Numbered from the stretch's first letter, positions 50,850 through 59,450 are shown. The stretch: 64,000 bases of DNA from Marispirochaeta sp963667435 (GCA_963667435.1 OY763414.1:2666001-2730000); one strand, 5' to 3'. A program made the numbers and translations. Notes: generated by a model not told the origin, from the sequence alone.

Positions 50850-53554
50850 CAACGTTCTCCTCGGATTACATATTTACCCCGGCATAGAATGCGCAGTGAG
50901 CAGGACAGGCACTCCTCGGGATTGCTGCGGTAGTCTCCCTGATCCATCTTTTTTTTCATGGTGAGGATGTAATGGCGGGTAAGGGAGATCAGTGCGGCAA
51001 ACTCGTCCTCATCGAGGATGATTTTTTTCCTTGGAGGAAGGGTAAGGGGGACGGAGGAACTTACAATGGTGAATTCCCCTTTTGAGGCGGAATAATAGGC
51101 TGTAATACAGTCATCACCTTCTCTGCTCACGCCGCAGGCCTGCAGAAGCAGGGTGTAAAAGGGTATCTGCATGCTTGCCGGAGCCCCCTGCACAGGTTTC
51201 AGGTCCGCCGCCTTGAGGGTGAGATTCTTTTTGTAATCCACAATCAGGAGCTCTCCGCCCGGGCCCCGGGATACTCTGTCTACCCTTCCCCCAATGGGAA
51301 TTCCGTCTATAGAGGATTTCAGTTTTTTTTCTGTCTCCACAGTTTTGAATCCATCGAAGAGAGCTCCTTCGGCTGCCGGGTACAGGAGCAGCTGCTGGAG
51401 CATCATGTCCAGACTTGCCTGCCATGCGGGTTCAATCGGCAGAGGCCGACTGGAGAGTTCGCTGCTGGATTTATCAAAAAGATTCCTAATGCTTTCAAGA
51501 TACGTCTCAGTCTCCCCGGAGAGGAGGGGCCTGCTGCCCAGAGAGTCGCTGAATGCTTCCAGCACGGTATGGAGGAAGATCCCTTCCAGTCGGTGGTCTC
51601 TTACTATGGGAGAATACTCTTCCCGGTTGAGATGCAGTATACGCTGAAAAAGAAACGCGAAGGGACAACAGTTGAATGCGTCCAGGTCGGTGGGACTCAG
51701 GCTTCCTCCGTCCCCGGTTTTGGTGAACTGCTCAACCAGACTGACTGTCAGTCCTGCGTGTGGAACAGAGGTATCAAGCAGATTTTTCAGCCGGGGTTGA
51801 GCTCCGGTATTCAGGAAACGGCCGAAGCCTTTCCTTCGCCATCCTGCGGGGGTAAGTTTTTTTGCCGGTTCCGTGGCTTCTGCAAAGTATCTGCTCTCCT
51901 CCGTTTCCGGGTCCGCATCCGGCATTCCTCCTTCCGCGGGTATAACTCCGCCGGCCTCCACAAAGGTTCCCGGTGCAAGCCCGGGACCGCTGAAGCCTGC
52001 AGCTGCACAGCTTATTACCGTCTCTACGCCCGACTCCGCATAAAGTTCCAGATAGATCGAGCTTACATCGTCATCGTGGATTTCACACTCTACTCTTTGT
52101 GCCTCGTTCAGAGGATAACCCCGATCCCAGCTTACCCGGCTGGTATCCTGGGTGAGAAAAGGGATGAAATGCCAGGCCGGGGCTATTCCCGCAGTTGCCC
52201 GGTATGGGTACACAGATATTCCCCGGGCAGGCTGCTGTTCAACATAGGCGGCATCTTCCAGGGTTTGAAGCCATATCTGAAAAGGCGATGCAGGGGAAAG
52301 TTCCGGATAGCCTGCAGCAGTTTCCGCGAAATCATTCAGTTCCTCCAGGGCCCGCTGAAACGCTTTCAGCTGATTCGGAGCCTTCTCCTTCCACTGCTCG
52401 GTATCAAGAAAGGTGGAGGCAAACGCCTGGATCTGTTTTGCTGTTTCCATGAAGTCCGGAGAGGAGAGTATTCGCTGGAAGCTTCCCTCCAGCCGCAGGT
52501 AAAGTTCCAGCGATTCGTTTCTGCCCCCCTTTCGGAGCTGTTCCGTCCAGCCGTGGGAGCGGCCTTTCTCCTGCCAGTTTCGCAGAACATAGCAATCCAC
52601 CCCGTCCTGTATCAACTGCCTGAGTTTCCGTCTCTCTCTCCAGGGGATTCCCCGGTTAAGTAGAAGATTCTTCATGGAGTCCATGGAGAAGAATCCGGAT
52701 ACAGCCTCGGAAATAAGCCGGAAAAGTCTGACCGATGCATATTCACTCAGTTTTCTGCCTGAATGGAAACGCAGGGGAATCCCGTAATGGTGGGCATACT
52801 CCTCCAGTAAGGGTCTGTTTTTTTCCAGCTCCGGACAGGTTATGATTATCTCATCCGGGGATGCACCGTCACCAAGAAGGGTCCGGATACGGGCAAACAG
52901 TGTGCTTGCCTCCTCTCTCTGTGTTTTATACATGATGATGGAAGGAATAGAGAGGGACGGAGGTGTAGCTGCGGAAATAATGTGGATGTTGGGATGATCT
53001 TTCAGCATTTCCCTGTACTGGGGATAATCTTCAAGGGTTTCAGGAAAACAGAGGACAAAGGTCTCCTGTATCTCTCCGGGCGAGGGGCTGAGCATTGATG
53101 GTTCATAGAGTCCCCTTCCATTGAGAAATTGTTCGTACCGTTCGGTCAAAGTGCGGATATCAGATGCCAGGGGCCAGTTCCTGGTCTGCACGGCGGGAAG
53201 CAGGCTGTGCAGTCTTGGCAGAATCCGGACCAGTTCGTTTACCGATCCTGCAGGACTGTCGCTGTCCGTTGGAAGCAGATGGGTAAGAAATGGTTGTTTT
53301 CGCTGTTCCTGTGCGGTATGTACAGCAAAGAGCCTGCGGACTTTGCCGTTAACGGGTTTCCTGCTTTCCCTCAGCCCGAAGGCCTGTTCCTTAAAACGGT
53401 CCCAGGATATAAAACGGTCTCCCGTAACGGCCTCGGTGTACCTCCTGCAGACAGCGGTGTGGCGCCAGAACCGGGCGCTGATTTCAGAAGGAAATACCAG
53501 TCGTACTGAGGAGTCTCCAAGAAGTCCGGTAAGGGAAGTAAATCTTTCCTGCAT
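50849..53554 (-). CDS. addB: AddB-type helicase-nuclease subunit
   Basis: A 901-residue partner of AddA. The N-terminal part is a helicase-like fold with no clean Walker A, as in RexB/AddB-like proteins. The C-terminal nuclease has LLIVDYKKNLTLK and an Fe-S cluster with CLSCSLRILC at the end plus the Cys pair in NCCPFAFLFQRIL. Two exact copies of the repeat lie here, one sense (TGDGGS) and one antisense (SSVPL), plus a near copy at 52953. The start is uncertain: ATG 53554 has AGGAG only 2 nt upstream, TTG 53593 has none. Confidence 0.85.
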   Translation of the reverse strand: MQERFTSLTGLLGDSSVRLVFPSEISARFWRHTAVCRRYTEAVTGDRFISWDRFKEQAFGLRESRKPVNGKVRRLFAVHTAQEQRKQPFLTHLLPTDSDSPAGSVNELVRILPRLHSLLPAVQTRNWPLASDIRTLTERYEQFLNGRGLYEPSMLSPSPGEIQETFVLCFPETLEDYPQYREMLKDHPNIHIISAATPPSLSIPSIIMYKTQREEASTLFARIRTLLGDGASPDEIIITCPELEKNRPLLEEYAHHYGIPLRFHSGRKLSEYASVRLFRLISEAVSGFFSMDSMKNLLLNRGIPWRERRKLRQLIQDGVDCYVLRNWQEKGRSHGWTEQLRKGGRNESLELYLRLEGSFQRILSSPDFMETAKQIQAFASTFLDTEQWKEKAPNQLKAFQRALEELNDFAETAAGYPELSPASPFQIWLQTLEDAAYVEQQPARGISVYPYRATAGIAPAWHFIPFLTQDTSRVSWDRGYPLNEAQRVECEIHDDDVSSIYLELYAESGVETVISCAAAGFSGPGLAPGTFVEAGGVIPAEGGMPDADPETEESRYFAEATEPAKKLTPAGWRRKGFGRFLNTGAQPRLKNLLDTSVPHAGLTVSLVEQFTKTGDGGSLSPTDLDAFNCCPFAFLFQRILHLNREEYSPIVRDHRLEGIFLHTVLEAFSDSLGSRPLLSGETETYLESIRNLFDKSSSELSSRPLPIEPAWQASLDMMLQQLLLYPAAEGALFDGFKTVETEKKLKSSIDGIPIGGRVDRVSRGPGGELLIVDYKKNLTLKAADLKPVQGAPASMQIPFYTLLLQACGVSREGDDCITAYYSASKGEFTIVSSSVPLTLPPRKKIILDEDEFAALISLTRHYILTMKKKMDQGDYRSNPEECLSCSLRILCRGKYVIRGER
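51047..51057 (+). repeat. GGGGACGGAGG repeat, copy 11 (antisense in addB)
   Basis: The only exact coding copy on the template strand; read Ser-Ser-Val-Pro. It is flanked by GTAAG and CTTAC, a small inverted repeat around it. Confidence 0.85.
51705..51715 (-). repeat. GGGGACGGAGG repeat, copy 12 (in addB)
   Basis: Read Gly-Asp-Gly-Gly, in the same frame as tkt copy 2, in a linker just before the nuclease-domain SPTDLDAF segment. Confidence 0.85.
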
Positions 53555-53607
53555 GACTCCTGCCTGTATACCATTGATACCGGCAGGTGGCAAGACTGAA
53601 AGGGCTT

Positions 53608-55134
53608 TCAGCGACGCAGATAAGAGAGTTCGGTGGGGAGCATAATATTGTTTCCGTAATTATCTTCGCCGTAGCCGTTTTCTGCCAGAAGTTTTATATC
53701 AGCCAGTACCCTGGTATCTCCGCGGAAGTCCACGGTTATCCCGGTGCGGATGTCAATTCTTCCCATTGCAAGGGAGTGTGCTATGCCGCGGGTTGCGAAC
53801 TCCGCCAGGGTTTCTCCGTCAATATAGCTTATGTCATCAAAGGTGAAATCAGGTTCATACAGGACTATCTGATGGTTTTCAAGCAGTTTGAGCATCAGCC
53901 GTCTCAAGGCTTTTTTCATTACCCCTTCATCATGGGGAATGCTGCCCATTGTTTCCGCCAGCTCACAGACAATAACCGCCAGGGTTTTGCGTTTGGTGGC
54001 ATTGATAAACTCGTTTACCCGGAAAAGCTCCAGGGGGCTTGCGGCGTTGAAGCGCTGTCCGCTCAGTTCCAGAGATACATCGCTTCCGTAATGGGTCACA
54101 ATCTTTGCCACCAGGGTGGATGGGCGTACATGGAATCCCCGGTACTGGGGAACCGCAACAGTAATAATACCCTCTTCCGCATAAGCGTGAATAATATTCC
54201 GGCAGTGTTCCCGGGCGGCATCGAAAAAGCGAGAGGAGAAAGCGAGAATATAATCAATAAGGATTCCCAGAAGGTCCTCTTCATCTATAACCTCCGCCTT
54301 CTGATCCTTCATATGCCGTTCGTAGTAATGGCTCAGAATCGTACCTGTTTCCAGCAGGTGAAAAATGGTACTGGCGTGACCTCTGAGTACAGGCAGTGCA
54401 GCATCTGATTTTTCTGCATCTGTATCCAGCAGGTAGGTGTCGTAAGTTGACTGGACACTGTGCAGAGCATGTTCCATATTCCGGATTCGCGCTTCACTTA
54501 CCGGCTCGGGAATATAGTCCAGATAATTGGTACCGGTCTTTCGTCCACGGATGGAGAAGAGCTCTGTATCTTCAGAAAGGTTCAGGAAAGTTGTTGCCAG
54601 GTTGACAATGGTGGGACCGGGGCTCTCCATATGTTTCAGGGGCCGGTCCTGATTCAGAGAACCTTCCGGCAGGGCTTCTATGAAGTCCTGGCTTACCTGT
54701 CCGGAGGACATGCCGTGTTTCTCGGCTTCCTCGAGCAGAATATGCATGGAATTCTTCAGAGCCCGGGTACACAGCACCTGAACTCTTTCGGTTGCCTCAA
54801 GGAAATCTTCTTTAACCGAGATTATCTTGTAACAGGGGAAGGATGAATTAATATGGTACACATTGTGTACAATCTGGGAGAAGGCTTTTACCGCTGCAAT
54901 TGAACGGCGGAATCCGAACCATGACTGGTTGTGGCGGGCTCCGTATACATCTAAAAGCTCTTCAATTATCCTGCTCTCCAGATTCAGTCTGCCCAGAAAA
55001 GGGCGGGTATATCGTGTGCCCTGGTTTCTGAGCTCTGTCTCTTTCAGTAGGGTTATGAGTGATTTAGCTCTACCGGAAATGAGTGAAAAAAATGCGTCTG
55101 TACCGACCGTGGTGTCCCTTCGGACTAACTTCAT
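53608..55134 (-). CDS. Large protein with embedded HPr-like domain
   Basis: A 508-residue cytoplasmic protein. Residues about 325-410 are an HPr-like fold: GFHVRPSTLVAKIVTHYG has the H-x-R-P phospho-acceptor motif of PTS HPr, and QRFNAASPLELF has a Ser close to where HPr kinase acts (Ser46). The first 320 residues are helical and unrecognised, and the last 100 also are. No EI, EII or HPr kinase genes are nearby. It may sense PTS or HprK phosphorylation rather than carry phosphate to sugars. The start may be 55134 (GGAG 9 nt upstream) or ATG 55149. Confidence 0.72.
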   Translation of the reverse strand: MKLVRRDTTVGTDAFFSLISGRAKSLITLLKETELRNQGTRYTRPFLGRLNLESRIIEELLDVYGARHNQSWFGFRRSIAAVKAFSQIVHNVYHINSSFPCYKIISVKEDFLEATERVQVLCTRALKNSMHILLEEAEKHGMSSGQVSQDFIEALPEGSLNQDRPLKHMESPGPTIVNLATTFLNLSEDTELFSIRGRKTGTNYLDYIPEPVSEARIRNMEHALHSVQSTYDTYLLDTDAEKSDAALPVLRGHASTIFHLLETGTILSHYYERHMKDQKAEVIDEEDLLGILIDYILAFSSRFFDAAREHCRNIIHAYAEEGIITVAVPQYRGFHVRPSTLVAKIVTHYGSDVSLELSGQRFNAASPLELFRVNEFINATKRKTLAVIVCELAETMGSIPHDEGVMKKALRRLMLKLLENHQIVLYEPDFTFDDISYIDGETLAEFATRGIAHSLAMGRIDIRTGITVDFRGDTRVLADIKLLAENGYGEDNYGNNIMLPTELSYLRR

Positions 55135-55515
55135 GGAACAAAGCTCCATTCCAGAACCCTTTTCATCAACACCTGATCTCCCGGCTTCCTGTAAAGTTCA
55201 GAAAACCTTCAGGTTTAATATATTGAATATATAACTCTTTATATCCGCATACAATAGTACAGTAGGAATAATTATCGACTAAACTGATCATTATTCCTGC
55301 TGCCCACAGGCTACCATTGAGCAGATGATTATTCAAGCATAGCAAATCTTACCGGAGGGATTGGTTGAGAAATCACTGTGAAAATGTACTTTCCCGAGAG
55401 GGTCGGGTTCTAAGATATTACGGCTGTCCCGATGAAATGCTAAAGAGCTTCTATCCTGGGGAGAAAGAAGACAGAAGGGCCTTGACTGGAGGCTCGGCAG
55501 AGTTTTTAATAAACT
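55135..55515. other. Divergent intergenic region with hairpin
   Basis: 381 nt between the HPr-domain gene (-) and the cyclase gene (+). It contains GGAATAAT...ATTATTCC (55265-55297), an 8-bp stem extended by ATC/GAT past one mismatch, in AT-rich DNA. A promoter for the cyclase gene is at its right end. Nothing coding is supported. Confidence 0.6.
55482..55510 (+). promoter_or_regulatory. Promoter of nucleotidyl cyclase gene
   Basis: TTGACT, a 17-nt spacer and TTTAAT. The -10 box ends 5 nt before the GTG at 55516. Confidence 0.5.
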
Positions 55516-56436
55516 GTGCAAATTAAAAAGAGTCTTATTCGTATATGTGTAAAATCCCTTGTCGAGTCTATGGACCTGCGCTCCATGGTTCATATCGCCA
55601 AGGATCTCATGCCCGGGTATGACCTTCATCAGAGTACTGGTATCCGGGAAAGTATTGCTATTCCCATTGTTGATGCTGCCAGCCGCATTCTTGATGATAT
55701 TATTGAAGCGGATCTCTTCCTTGAGTTTGTCACCTACCTCATCCGCTACGAGGAAGAGGGAGTCATGGGCAGGACTATAACAGTCTCCTATCTCAGAGAA
55801 ATCATCAAGGAAATTTACTCCCAAGGATATCTTTTTGATAAAGAGCAGCGGCTTTTTATTGAGGATTCCCGGGTTCGTAAAAGCCGCAACTGGGGAGTAA
55901 TGAAGACCGGGAGAGATTATACGGTCTGCTTTCTTCGGGTGGATATTGTAGGGAATACCAGGCTGGTGAAGGAGAACACCCGGGAAGAAGTGCAGTCAGC
56001 ATACGGTTTTCTGCGTTCAACGGTGCAGAGCAGTACCGAACGGCGAAACGGCCGGGTCTGGCTCTGGGAGGGGGATGGCGGCGTTGCGGCCTTTTTCTTC
56101 GGTAACCGGAATCAGGCGGCCGCTCTGGCAGGCATCGAGATTCTGCATGAACTTTTTCTGTATAATAAAATGCACTGTCCTCTTTCGTCGGATCTTCGCG
56201 TAAGAATCGGTGTTCACTCCGGTTCCTGTGAGTACACCGAGGATAATGCGGTGCTGGTAAAATCGGAAACAGTTCTGAAGCTTCTGGAAGTGGAAAAAAG
56301 CTATTCAAAACCGAACCACTGCACCATCAGTGTTACAGTCAGGGAGATGCTTGATCATTTGGTGAGCTCCCAGTTTAAACCTCTGACAGGATGTGATAAA
56401 TCCTGTTTCAGCTATGCCCTGGAGTTCAGTGAATGA
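55516..56436 (+). CDS. Class III adenylate/guanylate cyclase-domain protein
   Basis: A 306-residue protein. The C-terminal 170 residues are a class III cyclase homology domain with metal-binding Asp near 143 (FLRVDIVGNTRLV) and Asp near 187 (WEGDGGVAAFF), then LRVRIGVHSGSCEY. The lysine/aspartate base-selecting positions are not clear enough to call ATP or GTP. The N-terminal 125 residues are a helical domain of unknown type (MVHIAKDLMPGYDL, EADLFLEFVTYLIRYEE). GTG 55516 would be leaderless; ATG 55570 is the alternative. It overlaps the next gene by 4 nt (ATGA). A cNMP-binding gene and a possible cAMP phosphodiesterase also occur in the window. Confidence 0.78.
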   Translation: MQIKKSLIRICVKSLVESMDLRSMVHIAKDLMPGYDLHQSTGIRESIAIPIVDAASRILDDIIEADLFLEFVTYLIRYEEEGVMGRTITVSYLREIIKEIYSQGYLFDKEQRLFIEDSRVRKSRNWGVMKTGRDYTVCFLRVDIVGNTRLVKENTREEVQSAYGFLRSTVQSSTERRNGRVWLWEGDGGVAAFFFGNRNQAAALAGIEILHELFLYNKMHCPLSSDLRVRIGVHSGSCEYTEDNAVLVKSETVLKLLEVEKSYSKPNHCTISVTVREMLDHLVSSQFKPLTGCDKSCFSYALEFSE

Positions 56437-57386
56437 AACGTATTGTTGTAGTCTCCGACACTCCGGAGAGGCTGACCTGTTTCAGCAGTGCCAGACGTTC
56501 AAGGTTGGTCGAAATTGAGTTCCTGGGGTCCGAAGACTGGAGCAGCCTGCTTGAGAGGCGGGGAATCATGCTCTACCTGGACCTCTCTTCCTTAAGCAGC
56601 AGGGAAGCCCGGCGTGCGGTAAGCAGCCTGGAAGAGCGGGGTGGCTTAAACTATGGAATCATTGATCCTGAAGGATTTATCCACGATCCGGCGGATCTGT
56701 TCCACGGGGGGGCTTCGGATTATATTGGTCCTTCGCTGTTTAACGGGAAACTGACCCTGAACCGGGTTCTCCAGGGGGTGGAGTTCTATCCCGGAGATGA
56801 TGAAAAGGAGCTTGCTGAAGATTACGGTAGTTCATTGAGCTGGGACGATATTAAAGAAGGTGTGGAATATCCGTTTTTCTTTCTCTATGCAGAGCTGGAT
56901 ATTCTGCCGGAATGGAAGGCTGAGTCCGGCAGCCGTACAATTTCTGGGCTGCTGCAAACCTTTGAAACCCATCTTCAGCGCACCCTCGGGCCCCTGGGCG
57001 GCCGGTTGTGGATGAAGAGTGATTATGGTGGACTCTATCTGATTCCTTATGCAGACGGGCCCGGCAGTATTATTCCAGCCTGTGTGCAGCTGATCCTCAA
57101 CAAGGTGCTGATCAGTACGGAAATCTACTCCTATGGAACCCTTCTTCCCTATCATTTTGCCCTCGACAAAGGCCGTACGGTTTACCGGAAGAAAGGGGAA
57201 ACGGGAACCTTGATTTCTGATGCGGTGAACTTTATATTTCATCTTGGACAGCAGTATACGCCGGAGGGTAACTTCATTCTCAGCAGGAGAATGGAAGAAC
57301 ATATACCCCCCGGACTGGAGGACTGTTTTGTGGAAAACGGTGAGTTTGCCGACCAAGAGCTGCTGCGGATGAAGCTGCCGAAGTAG
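56433..57386 (+). CDS. Unknown protein paired with cyclase
   Basis: A 317-residue protein I do not recognise. The first 110 residues (RIVVVSDTPERLTCF, IMLYLDLSSLSSREARRAV, DYIGPSLFNGKLTLNRVL) read like a receiver-type alpha/beta fold lacking phosphorylation residues. The rest has alternating strand and helix character (FFFLYAELDILPEWK, GGRLWMKSDYGGLYLIPY, GTLISDAVNFIFHLGQQY); the last two echo nucleotidyl-cyclase layouts, and the segment HFALDKGRTVYRKKGE resembles cyclase GxHxG regions. A diverged, inactive cyclase homologue is thus possible. It overlaps the cyclase gene by 4 nt, so the two proteins may form a complex. Confidence 0.6.
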   Translation: MKRIVVVSDTPERLTCFSSARRSRLVEIEFLGSEDWSSLLERRGIMLYLDLSSLSSREARRAVSSLEERGGLNYGIIDPEGFIHDPADLFHGGASDYIGPSLFNGKLTLNRVLQGVEFYPGDDEKELAEDYGSSLSWDDIKEGVEYPFFFLYAELDILPEWKAESGSRTISGLLQTFETHLQRTLGPLGGRLWMKSDYGGLYLIPYADGPGSIIPACVQLILNKVLISTEIYSYGTLLPYHFALDKGRTVYRKKGETGTLISDAVNFIFHLGQQYTPEGNFILSRRMEEHIPPGLEDCFVENGEFADQELLRMKLPK

Positions 57387-57415
57387 TTGACATGAGATGT
57401 GTGTATCGGTATGCT
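57387..57415 (+). promoter_or_regulatory. tRNA-Ala promoter
   Basis: Perfect TTGACA, a 17-nt spacer and TATGCT. The start site would lie about 6 nt before the mature tRNA. It begins right after the stop codon of the previous gene. Confidence 0.7.
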
Positions 57416-57427
57416 GACGAAACCTTT

Positions 57428-57501
57428 GGGGGTGTAGCTCAGTTGGCTAGAGCGCGTGAATGGCATTCACGAGGTCATGGGTTCGATTCCCACCACCTCC
57501 A
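57428..57501 (+). tRNA. tRNA-Ala (anticodon GGC)
   Basis: A 74-nt cloverleaf. The acceptor stem GGGGGTG/CACCTCC contains G3-U70, the alanine identity pair. The D arm is GCTC...GAGC. The anticodon stem CGTGA/TCACG encloses ATGGCAT with anticodon GGC (codon GCC). The T loop is TTCGATT; the T stem has one A-C mismatch at its base. CCA is not encoded. The next protein gene starts 15 nt later with no terminator between. Confidence 0.95.
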
Positions 57502-57516
57502 CTACAGTAAAACCCA

Positions 57517-59169
57517 ATGAGTGACTTAAACGATTCTAAAAGTGATCTTTTCTCCGGCGAAATCGATCCTGATATTGCTGAACTTATGGGTATAGATGAT
57601 GAACCATCCTCTGCTACACCGGGTTTTGACGACCTTTTTAATGAAGGGGGCGGCCGGAAAGCTGAACCCGCAAGTCCTGAGGTCAATGATATCAGCCGGG
57701 AACATTTTCATCCTATTACCCGCTTCGAACAGGATCCTCAGCCTTATTTCAACGACAAGAACTATTACAAAATAGCCTTAGGCGGAGAAGGTGAGGTTTC
57801 CCAGCGGGTTCATTCTCTTCTTTCAAAATTTCTAAATACCCAGGATCCCAAAGAACGTTCTGTTTTCCGGGGGAAGCTGCTTTCTGCCTACTGGAATCTT
57901 GCGGAAAACATTGCAAGGCAGATATGCTCCGGTCTGCCTCTCCCTAAACAGCTGCTTTTACGCTACGGCGTGCTGCTTCCCACGCTTCTGAGCAAGGAAC
58001 AGCGGGCCATGTTTCATCGGATTGTTTTCAGGAACGAGACCGGCGAACCTGTCCATTATGTGGATGAATGGCTCAATATGGTGGGCCGGGGGCATGTGGG
58101 GAATTCGGCGACAGATGAAACCAAAGTCGTGCGGCAGAAACAGGATCGTAAAATTAATACCCGCCTGGAGCGGGTAAAGGGGCAGCGGGATTTTCAGTTA
58201 GGCGTACTGAACCGGAAACTTTCTGAACAGGGAAGTATGGAGCGGCAGCTGAAAAACCATGTGCAGTCCATTCTGGTTCATGGTAAACGTCCTGATATCC
58301 CCGGAGTTAATGATACCTACACCCAGGAACAGCGCCAGACTCTTACTGCAATCGGCAACATGGTGCGGGATCTACAGAAACTGGATACGGAAATCTCAAA
58401 AACCTTTGAACATTTTGAGGATAACGAGAAAGAGTATAAGAAACTGATGGAAAGCGCCGATGGTGCAGAATCAACGACTGTTGATAATGAGGCGCTGAAA
58501 ACCGAATTCTCAACCATACGGCAAATGGCAAAACTCTGTGTCGGCCGTCAGGGTAATCACTTCCCCATGGCAATGAAGCAGTACTTCCGGGACAGCATAA
58601 GGGATCTTGCAACCCGGGAAAATGTTATTCTGCAGATGGCGGCGGTGGAGAACCTGGATCCCGGTCTTTTCCAGCGGACCTTCAAACAGGAAACTAACCG
58701 TATTGTTCCCCATGTGCTGATTATTCCCAGTTACGGTGATAAGGGTGTCTGTTGGGAACCCTTCGAAAAGTATAACCGTGCCACCAGCCGTGGGCGAATT
58801 GCAATACCTCTGTATCCGAAGGATGTAAAAACCGCCATTATCGCAGCTCTTGGAGATCTTCGCTGGCAGGTTGCCAAAGAGAAGGCTCAGCATTACTGGA
58901 TGGAAGAGGGGCTTACCGGACGTTACTATCAGTGGTTTTCCGAGCGAAAGATCCGGGGAGACGTGCGGGAATATTTTATAAATGATTATATCCTCTGGAT
59001 AACCAAGGAGAGCGAGGGTACTCAGAAACTGGACCGGGAGGTTCGTGGTGTTCTCTGGCGTTATTGTCCCTTTCCTCAGGAGCTGCGGGATTCTCTGCGT
59101 AACCGGGGCTACGTCTACAACGAGCTCTACAAACGGGATCTCAACCGCTCAATATCCGACGGGTATTAA
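57517..59169 (+). CDS. Unknown 550-residue protein downstream of tRNA-Ala
   Basis: A long cytoplasmic protein I do not recognise. Residues 1-70 are acidic and probably disordered (DLNDSKSDLFSGEIDPDIAEL). The middle is helical, with KFLNTQDPKERSVFRGKL, LLLRYGVLLPTLLSKEQRAMFH and a coiled coil at about 205-310. The C-terminal third is aromatic-rich (AIPLYPKDVKTAIIAALGDLRW, HYWMEEGLTGRYYQWFSERK). No signal peptide, membrane segment or catalytic motif is seen. No Shine-Dalgarno precedes ATG 57517. It appears to be on the tRNA transcript. Its 3' end overlaps the convergent small membrane gene by 4 nt. Confidence 0.78.
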   Translation: MSDLNDSKSDLFSGEIDPDIAELMGIDDEPSSATPGFDDLFNEGGGRKAEPASPEVNDISREHFHPITRFEQDPQPYFNDKNYYKIALGGEGEVSQRVHSLLSKFLNTQDPKERSVFRGKLLSAYWNLAENIARQICSGLPLPKQLLLRYGVLLPTLLSKEQRAMFHRIVFRNETGEPVHYVDEWLNMVGRGHVGNSATDETKVVRQKQDRKINTRLERVKGQRDFQLGVLNRKLSEQGSMERQLKNHVQSILVHGKRPDIPGVNDTYTQEQRQTLTAIGNMVRDLQKLDTEISKTFEHFEDNEKEYKKLMESADGAESTTVDNEALKTEFSTIRQMAKLCVGRQGNHFPMAMKQYFRDSIRDLATRENVILQMAAVENLDPGLFQRTFKQETNRIVPHVLIIPSYGDKGVCWEPFEKYNRATSRGRIAIPLYPKDVKTAIIAALGDLRWQVAKEKAQHYWMEEGLTGRYYQWFSERKIRGDVREYFINDYILWITKESEGTQKLDREVRGVLWRYCPFPQELRDSLRNRGYVYNELYKRDLNRSISDGY

Positions 59170-59450
59170 TCTCTTTTCTTCAGATTCTTTTTCAGAAACG
59201 GCTCAAAGTATTTATCCATATCCACTCTTTTCATAACAAAACGCATCATGCGGTGATAGATAAAGAACGAGCTTCCCAGAGCAACAGGAAAAGGCAAAAG
59301 CCCGAGGAAACGGGTAAGCCAGCGGGGCATTGCTGCTGCAGGTAGAAAAGAAAGGAGCAGAAGGGCTGCACTGAGAATCAGCAGCATTATTATAATATTC
59401 AGTACTGAGGCGCCTAAAACAAAGAGCAGGGTGTTCAGCTTTTTATTCAT
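59166..59450 (-). CDS. Small two-helix membrane protein next to lspA
   Basis: A 94-residue protein with two hydrophobic segments (about 7-37 and 46-66) and a basic tail (KKNLKKRD). I do not recognise its family. Its start overlaps lspA by 8 nt, so it is translated with the lipoprotein signal peptidase and may assist it or lipoprotein handling; this is inference from position only. Confidence 0.7.
   Translation of the reverse strand: MNKKLNTLLFVLGASVLNIIIMLLILSAALLLLSFLPAAAMPRWLTRFLGLLPFPVALGSSFFIYHRMMRFVMKRVDMDKYFEPFLKKNLKKRD

Noticed and set aside
37036..51715. GGGGACGGAGG as a DNA uptake sequence or ribosome site
   Set aside because: Uptake sequences are evenly spread, and no competence genes are seen. 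None of the intergenic copies sits at ribosome-site distance from a start codon, despite containing GGAGG.
51569..52663. 364-codon open frame on the plus strand
   Set aside because: Antisense to addB; low-complexity shadow of codon bias with no recognisable features.
47526..53554. GGGGACGGAGG as the Chi site of the local AddAB enzyme
   Set aside because: Chi motifs are spread over the chromosome; this motif is absent from the first 37 kb and last 12 kb of the window. A genome-wide count could reopen the idea.
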